Below are positions 1 to 9,173 of a DNA stretch of 64,000 nucleotides, in pieces (the stretch's first letter is position 1; each line of letters starts with the position of its first letter). The notes beneath the pieces are model-generated. The model made no database searches. It worked only from the letters and a program-made list of their open reading frames with translations, and was not told the DNA's origin. The stretch comes from Paralithodes platypus (taxonomy: Eukaryota > Arthropoda > Malacostraca > Decapoda > Lithodidae), in NCBI GenBank assembly GCA_032716605.1, contig CM064480.1:44571194-44635193 (forward strand), read 5' to 3'. The position numbers were made by a program, and so were the translations under genes.

Positions 1-766
1 CATTATTTACAGTTTTTGAGACTGAGGCAATTTACGAATTTCTGTCTAATTATGTAAGAAATGTAGTTTTGCTTAATGGTCAACTATCAAAGATCAATTG
101 TATACTTATTGGAAAGTAGATCAATATAATTAACTAAGGCAACTCTCACCAAAATAGTAATTTCATTATTGTGGATTTTAATAGTTTTTGTGAGGATCTC
201 TGAGAGTCAAATGTTGTATTGAAGTGAATGATATCCCTTACAATGGTAATGGTGTTCCTTCAGCTTTACCAGAGTAAAATTATAGAAACACATCATAAAA
301 CTGAACTGGTTAATACTTTTGGTGCGGCGAGCTCCATAGGGAAATGTATGGTTTGGTGGGGACTTTCCCACTATTTGTTATCAATATACATTGCACTAAC
401 ACTATATCCATAATCTTAACTGAATTCAAATTAATTCCACTGGAAAGATTAGGTCAAATTCTCCCTGTAAAAGTCTAGTTACTTCATTCCTAGCCCTCGT
501 GGCTTTGACAATATTGAGCAGAACTGTCCATGTTTACAGAGAGCGACTGGGCCCGGAGCAAGCGTATTATTACTCTCTCTCTCTTCCGTAGTTTTTATGC
601 TCGAGATAAGTAGATGAAAAAAAAAAGCATTATTTTATCAGGTTTGTGTTTAAAAGACAGTATGAGTAACATGTAACATGAAATTAACTTCACATTCGTA
701 CCTGGTACCTGGTACCTGTACCGTCAGAAATACATATAGAAGTGGACCAGGTTTGCTTTATTTCAG
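1..766. other. Noncoding stretch, no gene recognised
   Basis: I see no supported gene here. Short ORFs lack recognisable protein character. There is a small tandem run of a CTGGTACC-like unit near 698-722 and a short TC run near 572. If the exon candidate at 767 is real, this is its upstream intron or flank; a pyrimidine-rich tract ending in TTTCAG leads directly into 767. Confidence 0.4.
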
Positions 767-914
767 CTTCTAGAACATCACTTGCTTGGACACAGACCCT
801 CTCCTAACCAATGCTTGGAGCAGACTAATTTTACTGTAGTATGGGAGGGGAGTATAGAAGGTTATGGAAGCATCTGGCAACAAGTAGAGCGGCTCGTTGC
901 TAACAATTCGGCAG
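767..914 (+). CDS. Candidate internal exon of an unrecognised host gene
   Basis: A 148-bp open segment sits between an acceptor-like pyrimidine tract ending in TTTCAG (to 766) and a GTAATA donor-like site at 915. Read from 767 it encodes about 49 residues including the stretch QTNFTVVWEGSIEGYG and ends one base into a codon. The next candidate exon at 1091 begins with the two bases that complete that codon, so the pair is phase-compatible across a 176-bp intron. NFT and NNS are possible N-glycosylation sequons, which would fit an extracellular protein. I do not recognise the family. No start, stop or other exon was found, so this could still be chance. Confidence 0.4.
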
Positions 915-1090
915 GTAATACCATAACATATGGGTATGTCGCCCGCAGTGTGGGCATTTTTTGCATAGGATATACCAGTATGTTGTCCGCAGTGAAGGTG
1001 TTAATATATTGTATTCATTAACTTGTATATTCTTATCTTCATTGTAATAAAAAAATCCTCCATTTGATTACCATTTAGCTTGTCTTCCAG

Positions 1091-1192
1091 GTATTGAGAC
1101 TTGGCCTGTAAAGCTTGAGGACTCAACACAGATGGGTGCCAGTGACCATGTAGCTATAAGTGCTACAGGTTTAGTGCTAGCCAACTTTACAG
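1091..1192 (+). CDS. Second candidate exon, symmetric phase 1-1
   Basis: The 102-bp segment follows GTCTTCCAG (ending 1090) and is followed by the donor-like GTATGG at 1193. Continuing the frame of the 767-914 segment it encodes about 34 residues without a stop (includes ETWPVKLEDSTQMGASDHV) and again ends one base into a codon. Symmetric phase-1 exons are common in modular extracellular proteins. NFTG near its end is another possible N-glycosylation sequon. The next exon is not found; transposons fill the sequence immediately downstream, which would then be intronic. Family not recognised. Confidence 0.4.
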
Positions 1193-1215
1193 GTATGGAA
1201 CTTAATGCATTACTA

Positions 1216-1219
<4 letters not shown>

Positions 1220-1246
<27 letters not shown>
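1220..1246. repeat. Poly-T tract
   Basis: An uninterrupted T run of about 27 bases lies just beyond the 3' side of the minus-strand LINE segment that ends near 1300. On the minus strand it is a poly-A run, so it could be a retroposon tail, but intervening sequence prevents a firm link. Confidence 0.6.
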
Positions 1247-1303
1247 GTTAAAGAGACAATGCACAGAGGAAGGAAAAACACCTAAAACAAAAGGTCCATG
1301 TGT

Positions 1304-1931
1304 CTAAAGGCATCCTCCATTCATAAATGTTTGTAACAACTGGATTTTAAACATTTGTTGATTGTAAGTTTGTGGAATGCAATTCGAGGAAGTGAATTCC
1401 AAACAGTAGTAGCTCTGGGGATAAATGAATTCTGATAAGCAGAAGTTTCTGCATTGTGGAGGAGAAAGTGTAAATTCATGGGCGCTCTCAGCTGCCCTAG
1501 TTCTACGGGGAAAGATGTGGAGAGGCGGCACAATTGAAGCAAGTTCCTCGGAACAATTGCTGTGAAAATATCTGTAGAATAATGCAAGGGATGCAACGTT
1601 TCTTCGTATGGATAATGTAGGAAGGTCCTGTGTGATTGCAGGGTTATTGATTAATCTAATAGCTTTATTTTGAATTTTGTCCAACTGCCTCAATGCAACC
1701 ACTCCCCTTCCACCCCACAGAGGTGAACAGTAATCCATCTGAGAACGCACATGACTTTTTTATATTACGGCCAACTGCTCGTCAGTGAAAAATTCTCGAA
1801 CTCCGTACAGGAGTCCCAGTTTTTTAGAGGCATTCTTAGCAATGCTTCTAACATAATGTGTCCAGCTCAAGTTAGTAGTTAATGTTACACCGAGAATGTC
1901 AATACTAGGGGAAGTGGGAATATTTACATCA
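1304..1931 (-). pseudogene. Jockey-type LINE, RT C-terminal segment (part 1 of a split copy)
   Basis: On the minus strand this encodes the C-terminal part of a non-LTR reverse transcriptase ORF: an ILGVTL block close to 1890, then MDYCSPLWGG, KIQNKAIRLINNP and the conserved tail. One in-frame TAA lies just before the 1750 segment. The family recurs on the minus strand at 7682-7994, 11508-13905, 24250-26490, 38056-40760 and 52958-53125. The segment stops exactly at a TTAA (1932-1935), and its upstream part resumes at the matching TTAA at 7678-7681. No 5' ORF is present, so it is dead. Clade (jockey superfamily) is judged from motif style only. Confidence 0.8.
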
Positions 1932-1935
1932 TTAA

Positions 1936-2000
1936 CCCGGGAGCTGCGGGGAGACTCTTAAGAGTTCCCCCGGCGCACTGCGGGTAGACTCTTAAGAGCA
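1936..2000 (+). repeat. piggyBac left end with subterminal direct repeats
   Basis: Immediately inside the left TTAA, a GCGGG(G/T)AGACTCTTAAGAG unit occurs twice, about 31 bp apart; its core CTCTTAAGAG is itself a palindrome. Between them is CCCCCGGCGCACTG, which resembles the right end (CCGCGGCGCACAGG). Repeated subterminal motifs are typical transposase-binding architecture. Binding itself is inference. Confidence 0.55.
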
Positions 2001-2155
2001 GAGACTTTGAACACGTACCAAAACCGCGCGTTTATAGCCAGGCGGCTGAAAATTGGTGTGGGTATTGTACTACATGTCAACTCTCGATACCACCCCGCCA
2101 AACGCTCGCCCCGCACTCGTGCAAGCACCACCGCGCCAGTAACCACGCACTAGTC

Positions 2156-5069
2156 ATGGAGCCTACACGTCCCTCACGCTCGCTCCCTGATGACACAACC
2201 AGCCCTCCTTCTGGTGGTGTTAGCCGCCGTGGAAGGCAGAGGGTGGCTGCCAAAGACCCTAGCTACCAGTACGACACGCCCTACAGCTCAGAGGACGAAT
2301 CACCAGCACCAAAAGCACGTAAAACACGTGCAAGCAGGGCAATGGCACAGAGGTCATTGGTCTTTCGGGACACTGCCACCACGACCCAGGCCACTGCAAC
2401 AACCACTACCACCACCACTGCCACCACTGCCACCCCTGCCACCCCTGCCACCGGTACCAGCGACGCAGGAGGCCGCCCTAGGGCTGCATTACCTGCGGGG
2501 GCAGGAAAAATGAAAGGCACGGGCGTAGGGAAGAGAACCCGTACGCCAGCCACAGTGCCCCTACCACCACCACCACCACCAGCCGCCCCTGGCCCAGCTG
2601 CCCCTGCCGCCCCTGCCGCCCCTGCCGCCCCTGCCGCCCCTGCTGCCCCTGCCGCCCCTGCCGCCCCTGCCCAAGGAACAGGGAAGGGGAAGGGGAAAGG
2701 GAGAGGGAAAGTGACTGGGAAAGCGACTGCTGGCCCTGGTGTCCCTGCCGGCCCTGCTGCCCCTGCCGCCCCTGCCGCCCCTGCTGCCCCTGCCGCCCCT
2801 GCCGCCCCTGCCGCCCCTGCCCAAGGAACAGGGAAGGGGAAGGGGAAAGGGAGAGGGAAAGCGACTGGGAAAGCGACTGCTGGCCCTGGTGTCCCTGCCG
2901 GCCCTGCCGCCCCTGCCGCCCCTGCCGCCCCTGCTGCCCCTCCCGCCCCTGCCGCCCCTGCCCAAGGAACAGAGAGAAGGGCGACAGGCACCACCATCAT
3001 CTTGCCATCAAGGCCACGCACCACTGCTGCCCCTGCCGCCGCCGCCCCTGCCGCCGCCGCCGCCCCTGCCGCCGCCCCTGCCACCACCTCTGCTGTCCCT
3101 GTCCATAAGACTCCCGCACGTGCCAAAGTGACCCGGAAAACTCTTACACCATCTAAGTATGCCGCCCTGCTGTTTGATGGTGATTCGCAGGACATTGGCA
3201 GCCCGGGTTTCGACGACGAAGCCCTAGCACGGGACCAAGGGTGGGGGGATTTGGGAGTGGACAGTGGGAGTGAGTCCGACGTCGGTGACGAAAACGAGGA
3301 AGGGCATCGTCTGTCGAGTGAAGAGGAGGGTAATGATGATGAAGTGCTGTATCGCGACCATGGAAGCGATATTTCAGACGCAGAAGAAGACGCAGACGAC
3401 ATTCCGATCCCTGGCATGCCTTCGTTCGATTGGTCTGACGGGGTCAATTTTGTACCTGACGTGCCCCAGTTCAATCCTGGGACGTCAGGAACAACTGACA
3501 ACTGGCCCTGTGATGATCAAGCGAACGAAAGCGACTTCTTCCTCGCTTTTTTCGACATGGAGGTAATGACGTACATCGTTGCCCAAACAAACGCCTACTA
3601 CAGGTGGGTGTTTGGCAGATTGGACGTCCTTTCTCCAAAAGCGAGAATACGAGGCTGGGTGGATACGACTGTGGCAGAATTTCTGACGTTCTTTGCCTTG
3701 TTGTTCCTCATGCCTCTGATCAAGAAGCATGTGTTGCAACACTACTGGAAGCACGACCCTCTCATCGCCACCCCAACTTTCAATAAGTTCATGACTCGTG
3801 ACAGATTTTTGTTGCTGCTAAGATTTATGCACTTTGCAGACAACGAAAATCCTAACAGGATTGACAGGATATGGAAAGTTCGGGAGGTGTTCACCATGTT
3901 GTTGGAGAGGTATAGGAAATACTTTTACCCCTTCCTCAATTTGGTGATTGATGAGTCGCTCGTGCTCTTCAAAGGACGTCTTGTTTTCAAGCAGTATATC
4001 CCCTTGAAGAGGCATAGGTTCGGAATCAAGCTCTTCGTTGTTGTGCGACTGTGAAACTGGAATAGTGCTTGACATGATCGTGTATACAGGCACTGACATT
4101 GACATACCGAAAGCCGCTGCCAATGACCCCATGGGCATGTCAGGTGCCATCGTCAGGAAAATGTTGGCACCTTACCTGGGCAAAGGCCACATCATCTACA
4201 CTGACAACTGGTATACTTCTCCTGCTCTCTGCCAGTTTCTTTATGACAACCAAACGGGGTCATGTGGGACTGTCAGAAAGACAAGAAAGTTTATGCCAAA
4301 GTTCACAGGTGATGTCATTCCTCTCACAGATGCCTCCTCCAGTGACACACCTTCAGAAGACGACCTGGCCCAGGAACACCGCGAGAGGCATGTGCGAAGA
4401 AGGCGACGAAAGGGGCAGAAATACAAGCAGCTCGAGAAGTGTGGGAAACTGATAGCCCTGAAGTGGAAGGATAAGCGAGACGTCCACCTGCTTTCCACCG
4501 TCCACACAGGTGCCCAGGTGGATTCTGGCAAAATCCACTACCGAACCAGGAAGACAATCTACAAGCCCGACATGGTAGTGGACTACACCAAAAACATGCG
4601 CCTGGTGGACAAGTCTGACTGTCAGCTGTCAGGTGTTGAGTGTCTGAGGAAGACTGTGAAGTGGTATCACAAGCTCTTCCTCCACCTAGTTGACATAACG
4701 ATGCTGAACGCCTACAACTTGTGGTTGGTGAAGAAGGATATGGCCCCAAACCAGAAGCTGAAATTCCGGGAGTTCGTGTACAACGTCTCCTACCAACTCC
4801 TGGAGAAGTATGCCACCACCACTCACAGACGTACGGCATGGCGTGGGGATCACGTTCCTGACCGCATCCAGCTGGGTGTCGAAAGACACTACACAACCAA
4901 CACCGAGCTGATTGGCACTCGTCACAGGCAGGTGCAGTGCACCGTCTGCAGCTCCAGTGTGAGGAAACCCCATGTGACCAAAAGAGTCACCTCAATGTGC
5001 GCCGAGTGCAAAGTTGCACTCTGCCTGGGTGACTGCTTCAGGGACTACCACACCTTCAAGAACTACTGA
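2156..5069 (+). CDS. piggyBac-family transposase, one frameshift
   Basis: The ATG at 2156 has G at -3 and +4. Frame one (to 4051) has an N-terminal low-complexity region (about residues 90-310) rich in Pro-Ala triplets and GKGKGKGRGK blocks, an acidic stretch, then the DDE_Tnp_1_7 domain: EVMTYIVAQTN, then VIDESLVLFKGR holding the first catalytic Asp (residue 599). The frame breaks at about 4035-4040, where one extra base would explain the shift. Frame two (from about 4038) continues with YTDNWYTSP (second Asp, its residue 56), LVDKSD (third Asp, residue 191) and a Cys-rich tail (CTVC, CAEC, CLGDC) like the piggyBac zinc-binding C-terminus. All three Asp candidates and the tail survive; only the frameshift argues against activity, and it could be an assembly error. 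Confidence 0.9.
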
Positions 5070-5079
5070 GTGTCGGCCC

Positions 5080-5165
5080 CTGCCTGCCCTGCCCTGCCCT
5101 GGACTCGCCCCGTGCCCTGCCCTGGACTCGCCTCCTGCCCTGCCCTGCCCTGGACTCGCGCCCTA
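5080..5165 (+). repeat. CCTGCCCTGGACTCG tandem repeat after the transposase stop
   Basis: About three imperfect copies of a 20-30 bp unit containing CCCTGCCCTGGACTCGC lie just after the stop codon, in what would be the 3' UTR. Confidence 0.6.
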
Positions 5166-5420
5166 CCTTACCTGACCTGACCTAATTGATCACGCTACCT
5201 CATAATGTAACATATATATTATATAATGTATAAGTTCCAAAGATGTCCCTGTGATATAGCTTTTACATTATATAATTGTATGTTTCATTATTTAGTTTAT
5301 AAGTTTCAAAGATTTTACATGTAATATGCCTTATTTTTTTAGTATATCAATATATATGTTTGTTATTAGCCTAAGTAATGTGTATATAATTATTTTCTTA
5401 CCTCAAATGAATTGTACAAA

Positions 5421-5440
5421 AATAAATATGTTTCAATAAA
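5421..5440 (+). promoter_or_regulatory. Candidate poly(A) signals for the transposase
   Basis: AATAAA hexamers occur at 5421-5426 and 5435-5440, about 350 bp after the stop, with further AATAAA-like words near 5463 in AT-rich sequence. This is motif evidence only. Confidence 0.35.
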
Positions 5441-5496
5441 TCATGTCAAACCTACTATGATAATAAAATAAAACAATAAAAAAAGAAAAAAAGAAA

Positions 5497-5579
5497 ACAA
5501 GGTCATGTCATTGTATTCTTACAATATGATATATTCTATGAATATTTCATATTGTTTGAATACAATGGCATGATCTTGT
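5497..5579. repeat. Imperfect hairpin, arms about 33 bp
   Basis: The left arm starts ACAAGGTCATGTCATTG and the right arm ends CAATGGCATGATCTTGT, separated by a short AT-rich loop near 5530-5545. The arms differ at a few positions. It may be a degenerate MITE or a structured element inside the piggyBac unit. Confidence 0.65.
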
Positions 5580-5633
5580 AAAAAAAAAAATTTATAAAAT
5601 TTTTTCTAGACAATATAAAACCTTCCCCATAAC

Positions 5634-5715
5634 CCCCTCCTGGATTCGATCCCACTACCCTACGACACTTTGAGTTTTCCAGTCCGCGACCTTACCAACC
5701 ATGCCACAGGAGCTC
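5634..5715 (-). other. tRNA-like sequence (SINE head or tRNA pseudogene)
   Basis: On the minus strand, GAGCTCCTGTGGCATGGTTG holds an A-box-like start and GTGGGATCGAATCCAG a good B box. The first seven bases GCTCCTG can pair with CAGGAGG after the B box apart from one mismatch, as in an acceptor stem. The anticodon arm is not clearly tRNA-like, so a tRNA-derived SINE head is more likely than a working tRNA. Confidence 0.4.
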
Positions 5716-5777
5716 ATACCAAATATCACTCAAAACTTCGTGTCTACAATCGAAATGACAATATACAAAAAAAAATG

Positions 5778-5823
5778 AATTATCCCACCAATTTACGTTT
5801 GTAAATTGATGGGATTATCAATT
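5778..5823. repeat. Short near-perfect hairpin
   Basis: AATTATCCCACCAATTTAC is followed, after GTTT, by GTAAATTGATGGGATTATC. This is an almost perfect 20-bp stem, with no flanking duplication recognised. Confidence 0.6.
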
Positions 5824-6516
5824 ATATCATGCCAAGGTTTATAATAGTTTGTCTCTGTCAAGAATTAGTAATTATATAACTTTATTCTGTCAAAAATTGC
5901 CCAAACACTCAGCAAAATTGCCCCTCTCAGTGTGACTCCACTCATTTTCACACGGTCAGGCGGTCACGAGGTGACCCTTGCCGCTCCTTGATTCTCCAGC
6001 TACAGCAGCTCTGTCTGGGAACAAAATTGGTATAAATACAATAATGGATAAAATACTCTTCACAAATACATTTGTATTGTATAATATTGTAAATAAAAAT
6101 GAATAATAACTGTGTGGGTGTCGAAAATTGCTCAACCAGCTTTCTTATGTCTCGCCTACGCGCGTATATTGGATTATACATAGTCATGACTGTCATACAA
6201 ATAATTGCAGTAGGTCTCGAATATACATTTAGATTGCATATTACTTCGAAATAAATAAGTAAACGTTTCTCTGGTGGCAATCTACCCTTTCGCAGGTGTA
6301 AGGAGACACCAGTCTATATTTAGCCCTCTATCACAACAGGCAATCTGCCTGTGTTGACTCAGCACCGTCGCTGGTGGTCTATAAATATAGTACTTTATTT
6401 ACAGTCAATGGCCTACATGTTTCTGTGGTACTTCACATGTGTCTAAAAATCAATGTCTGCTTGCATAAAAATGCAATTCTGAAGTCCATTTATATGTACG
6501 ACATACGCATGTCTCA

Positions 6517-6519
<3 letters not shown>

Positions 6520-6565
<46 letters not shown>
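6520..6565. repeat. (TC)n microsatellite
   Basis: About 22 uninterrupted CT units. The open frame across it is an artefact of the repeat. Confidence 0.95.
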
Positions 6566-6569
<4 letters not shown>

Positions 6570-6834
6570 CCTGACTCATGTTATTGTAGACCTGTTGATG
6601 GCAACGAACAACCAGCCATCTGGTAGACATAAGGGTCAAAATACCAAACATCAATACGCCTGGGGCGCCTCCACAATTATCACTAAGCTGGTTATCTATC
6701 TAGAGATCTGCCTGACTTCCATCTCTCCACGACTCACTCACTCACTGCACCCCTGCATGCCTCCCTCCCACCCACCCACCCACCCCCAACCCCCCCTTTC
6801 AGGCTTCCGTCTGCTAGAAACACATTCACAATTT

Positions 6835-7390
6835 GCGTAAATATCGCATCAATTGGGCTATATGCGGTATATTCCTTGTTATATGGGACGCCTACATATG
6901 TACACGTCTTTATTATAGCATGACAGTGCTCTAAATACAAGATTGACGTGATATTTATGGCGTAACACACCCTCTCCCCCTTTCATTCCCACCACAACTC
7001 ACTCACACCTTGGTTCACGCATAGAACTCATTGATAATGTGCGTAAATATCGCATGGGAATTGGTTTATATGCGGTATATATTTTGATATATGGCACGTA
7101 TACATACGTACAAGTCTGTATTATAGCGTGACAGTGCTCTACGTACAAGATATACGTGATATGTATGGCGTAAACCACACTCTCAGCTCATAAATTGCCG
7201 CCAAACCTCCAACACATCTTCATTCCCGCCTAAATATTCTCTTATAATTCCCTTATATATTGCAATTTTTGGTCACTATGAGGCATATTCATTGTTATAT
7301 GGGTGCCCTACACACGTATACATACTCTAAATAGCCTAAAAGGGCTCGAAAAAGGAGATATACGTGATAATACGCGGTAACCCACCCCCT
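6835..7390 (+). repeat. Three diverged copies of a roughly 205-bp unit
   Basis: Units beginning GCGTAAATATCGCAT near 6835 and 7041 share TATGCGGTATAT, TATAGC(A/G)TGACAGTGCTCTA and a GACGTGATAT/TACGTGATAT block in the same order. A third, more diverged unit spans about 7250-7386 and ends GGTAACCCACC. They are separated by C-rich spacers. The array lies in the 3' noncoding part of the piggyBac-bounded segment. Confidence 0.6.
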
Positions 7391-7681
7391 CCTCCCTCTC
7401 CTTCTATCCCCTGCGCGCGTAAATATTCGGCAGGGAAATCTCGCCGCTCGATGACAATCTAGCCGCGCGGTGCCATTCGCTCCACATTTTTCAACTACGG
7501 ACCGTTCCCCTACCCCCCCCAGACATTTTTTGGGGGGTCAAATATATATGGGCCGATGCACGCAAACATTCCCTACACGATGATGTACTTTTTATCGAAA
7601 TTGGCAATAGGTCCCAAAATCATCATAGGTGCGCACAGTCTTACCCTGTAGAAAACCCCCTGTGCGCCGCGGAGAGGTTAA

Positions 7682-7994
7682 CAAATATATGGGAGTCAGT
7701 GAGATTCTGTCGGTTAGAAAATTGAATGTACTTGGTTTTCTGTGCATTAAAGGAAACTAGATTCTTTTGTCCCCATTCATTAATTCTAGAAAGGTCCTGG
7801 TTCAGAGAAATTGCAGTGTTTATTTTTGAATTTATAAGATCGGGTTGGGTGAAAGATTTGGTAAATGTGAAGGAACTGTGGAGTGTTGAGTCATCTGCGT
7901 AGGAATGTATTGGATTATGAGTGGTAGATATGAGATCATTGATATGAATGAGGAACAGAGTTGGGCCAAAACTGATCCCTGGGGAAACCAGCAT
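7682..7994 (-). pseudogene. Jockey-type LINE, RT palm segment (part 2 of the split copy)
   Basis: On the minus strand it encodes the RT palm: GPTLFLIHINDL, then HSYADDSTLHSS with the catalytic YADD box, then a thumb start ending LTDSHIFVN. There is a frameshift near the upstream PQGS block and homology ends near 7994, so the copy is 5'-truncated. The frame flows directly into 1931 across the excised piggyBac unit, so 7682-7994 and 1304-1931 are one LINE. Confidence 0.8.
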
Positions 7995-8549
7995 TGAAGA
8001 TTTTGTCTTGATGTATATAATTGATATCTGTAAGTTATTTAAATATTTACAGATGGAGGATATTTTAAATGTAGACTATGCCTTGTTTGGATGTACTAAC
8101 TTTAACCATCTTACCCGGGGCCTTAACATCTTTGTGCCATCCCGCAATTGTGTTTTTTTCGTCAATTATTTTTTATTTGTGAGGTATTCATATCTTTGCA
8201 ATGGTATAACCTAACTTAAGTAAAGCATACATCACAATGCAGCACTAACAGTAGTCTTGAATTCTTGTAAAATTATGTTGATACGGGCCAACCGTAGTGC
8301 CGTGTACGCGCACAGAATGCGTCCCTGCAGTTGGTTCTGGTGGGGTGCCCCGAGGCCCCTAGGTTCCACCTTTATTAAGATCTTGGGATAGCCTCTGGGT
8401 GACAACTGCCAGAGTTGCCGGGAGCTGGATACCTAGGGATAATGACCTACAACATTGGCCACTATACCGATGATGACAAAAAACACTCAAAGAAAACGTA
8501 AGTCTGTTGATACAAAATCACAGTAGGACACTACAGCGTATTTTTTCCC
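7995..8549. other. No gene recognised
   Basis: Mixed-composition sequence. An open frame to 8214 has no recognisable domain. The GC-richer part 8285-8440 looks unlike its AT-rich neighbours and may be an old repeat, but I cannot assign it. Confidence 0.35.
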
Positions 8550-9172
8550 TCACTCTTCCTTTCACCCATAACCTCCCCCAACATTCACCCAAACCCGCCC
8601 ATCACGTTACCTTCCACAACCACCTTCTGCCACTCTTCCTTTCACCCATAACCTCCCCCAACATTCACCCAAACCCTCCCATCACTCTTTCTTTCACCCT
8701 TAGCCTCCCCCAACATTCACCCAAACCCTCCCATCACGTTACCTTCCACAACCACCTTTCCCCACTCTTTCTTTCACCCATACCCTCTCCCAACATTCAC
8801 CCAAACCCTCCCATCACGTTGCCTTCCACAACCACCTTTCCCCACTCTTCCTTTCACCCATAACCTCCCCCAACATTCACCCAAACCCTCCCATCACGTT
8901 ACCTTCCACAACCACCTTCTGCCACTCTTCCTTTCACCCATAACCTCCCCCAACATTCACCCAAACCCTCCCATCACGTTATCTTCCACAACCACCTTCC
9001 CCACTCTTCCTTTCACCCATAACCTCCCCCAACATTCACCCAAACCCTCCCATCACGTTATCTTCCACAACCACCTTCCGCCACTCTTCCTTTCACCGAT
9101 AACCTCCCCCAACATTCACCCAAACCCTCCCATCACGTTATCTTCCACAACCACCTTCCCCCACTCTTCCTT
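8550..9172. repeat. 80-bp tandem repeat array, about 7.5 units
   Basis: The unit starts CACTCTTCCTTTCACCCATA and includes CCTCCCCCAACATTCACCC and CCATCACGTTACCTTCCAC. Units are very similar except for one shortened copy near 8680. The array ends within a unit at 9172, two bases before an LTR terminus. The ORF across it is a by-product of an 80-bp period without stops. Confidence 0.9.
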
Positions 9173-9173
9173 T

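Larger units (their letters stand above)
1932..7681 (+). mobile_element. TTAA-flanked piggyBac-class transposon inserted in a LINE
   Basis: The interval is bounded by TTAA at 1932-1935 and 7678-7681. It carries a piggyBac transposase gene (2156-5069). On the minus strand, the LINE reading frame coming down from 7994 continues without shift or stop into the LINE segment at 1931 once 1936-7677 plus one TTAA is removed. The left end begins CCCGGGAGCTGC, as piggyBac ends usually start CCC. The right end, read inward, begins CCTCTCCGCGGCGCAC and shares only a GGCGCAC-type block with the left, so terminal repeats are imperfect. At 5742 bp it is long for the family; 5.5-7.4 kb of it is noncoding and may include later insertions. 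Confidence 0.75.

Noticed and set aside
2281..3501. 406-residue minus-strand ORF over the transposase N-terminus
   Set aside because: It is the reverse reading of the Pro-Ala/Gly-Lys repeat DNA and gives only Gly-Ala-Pro runs; the plus strand has the recognisable transposase.
5634..5715. Functional tRNA gene
   Set aside because: A and B boxes are present but the anticodon and D arms do not fold convincingly; a SINE head is more likely. The same applies to 16905, 18555, 27300, 37565 and 41510.
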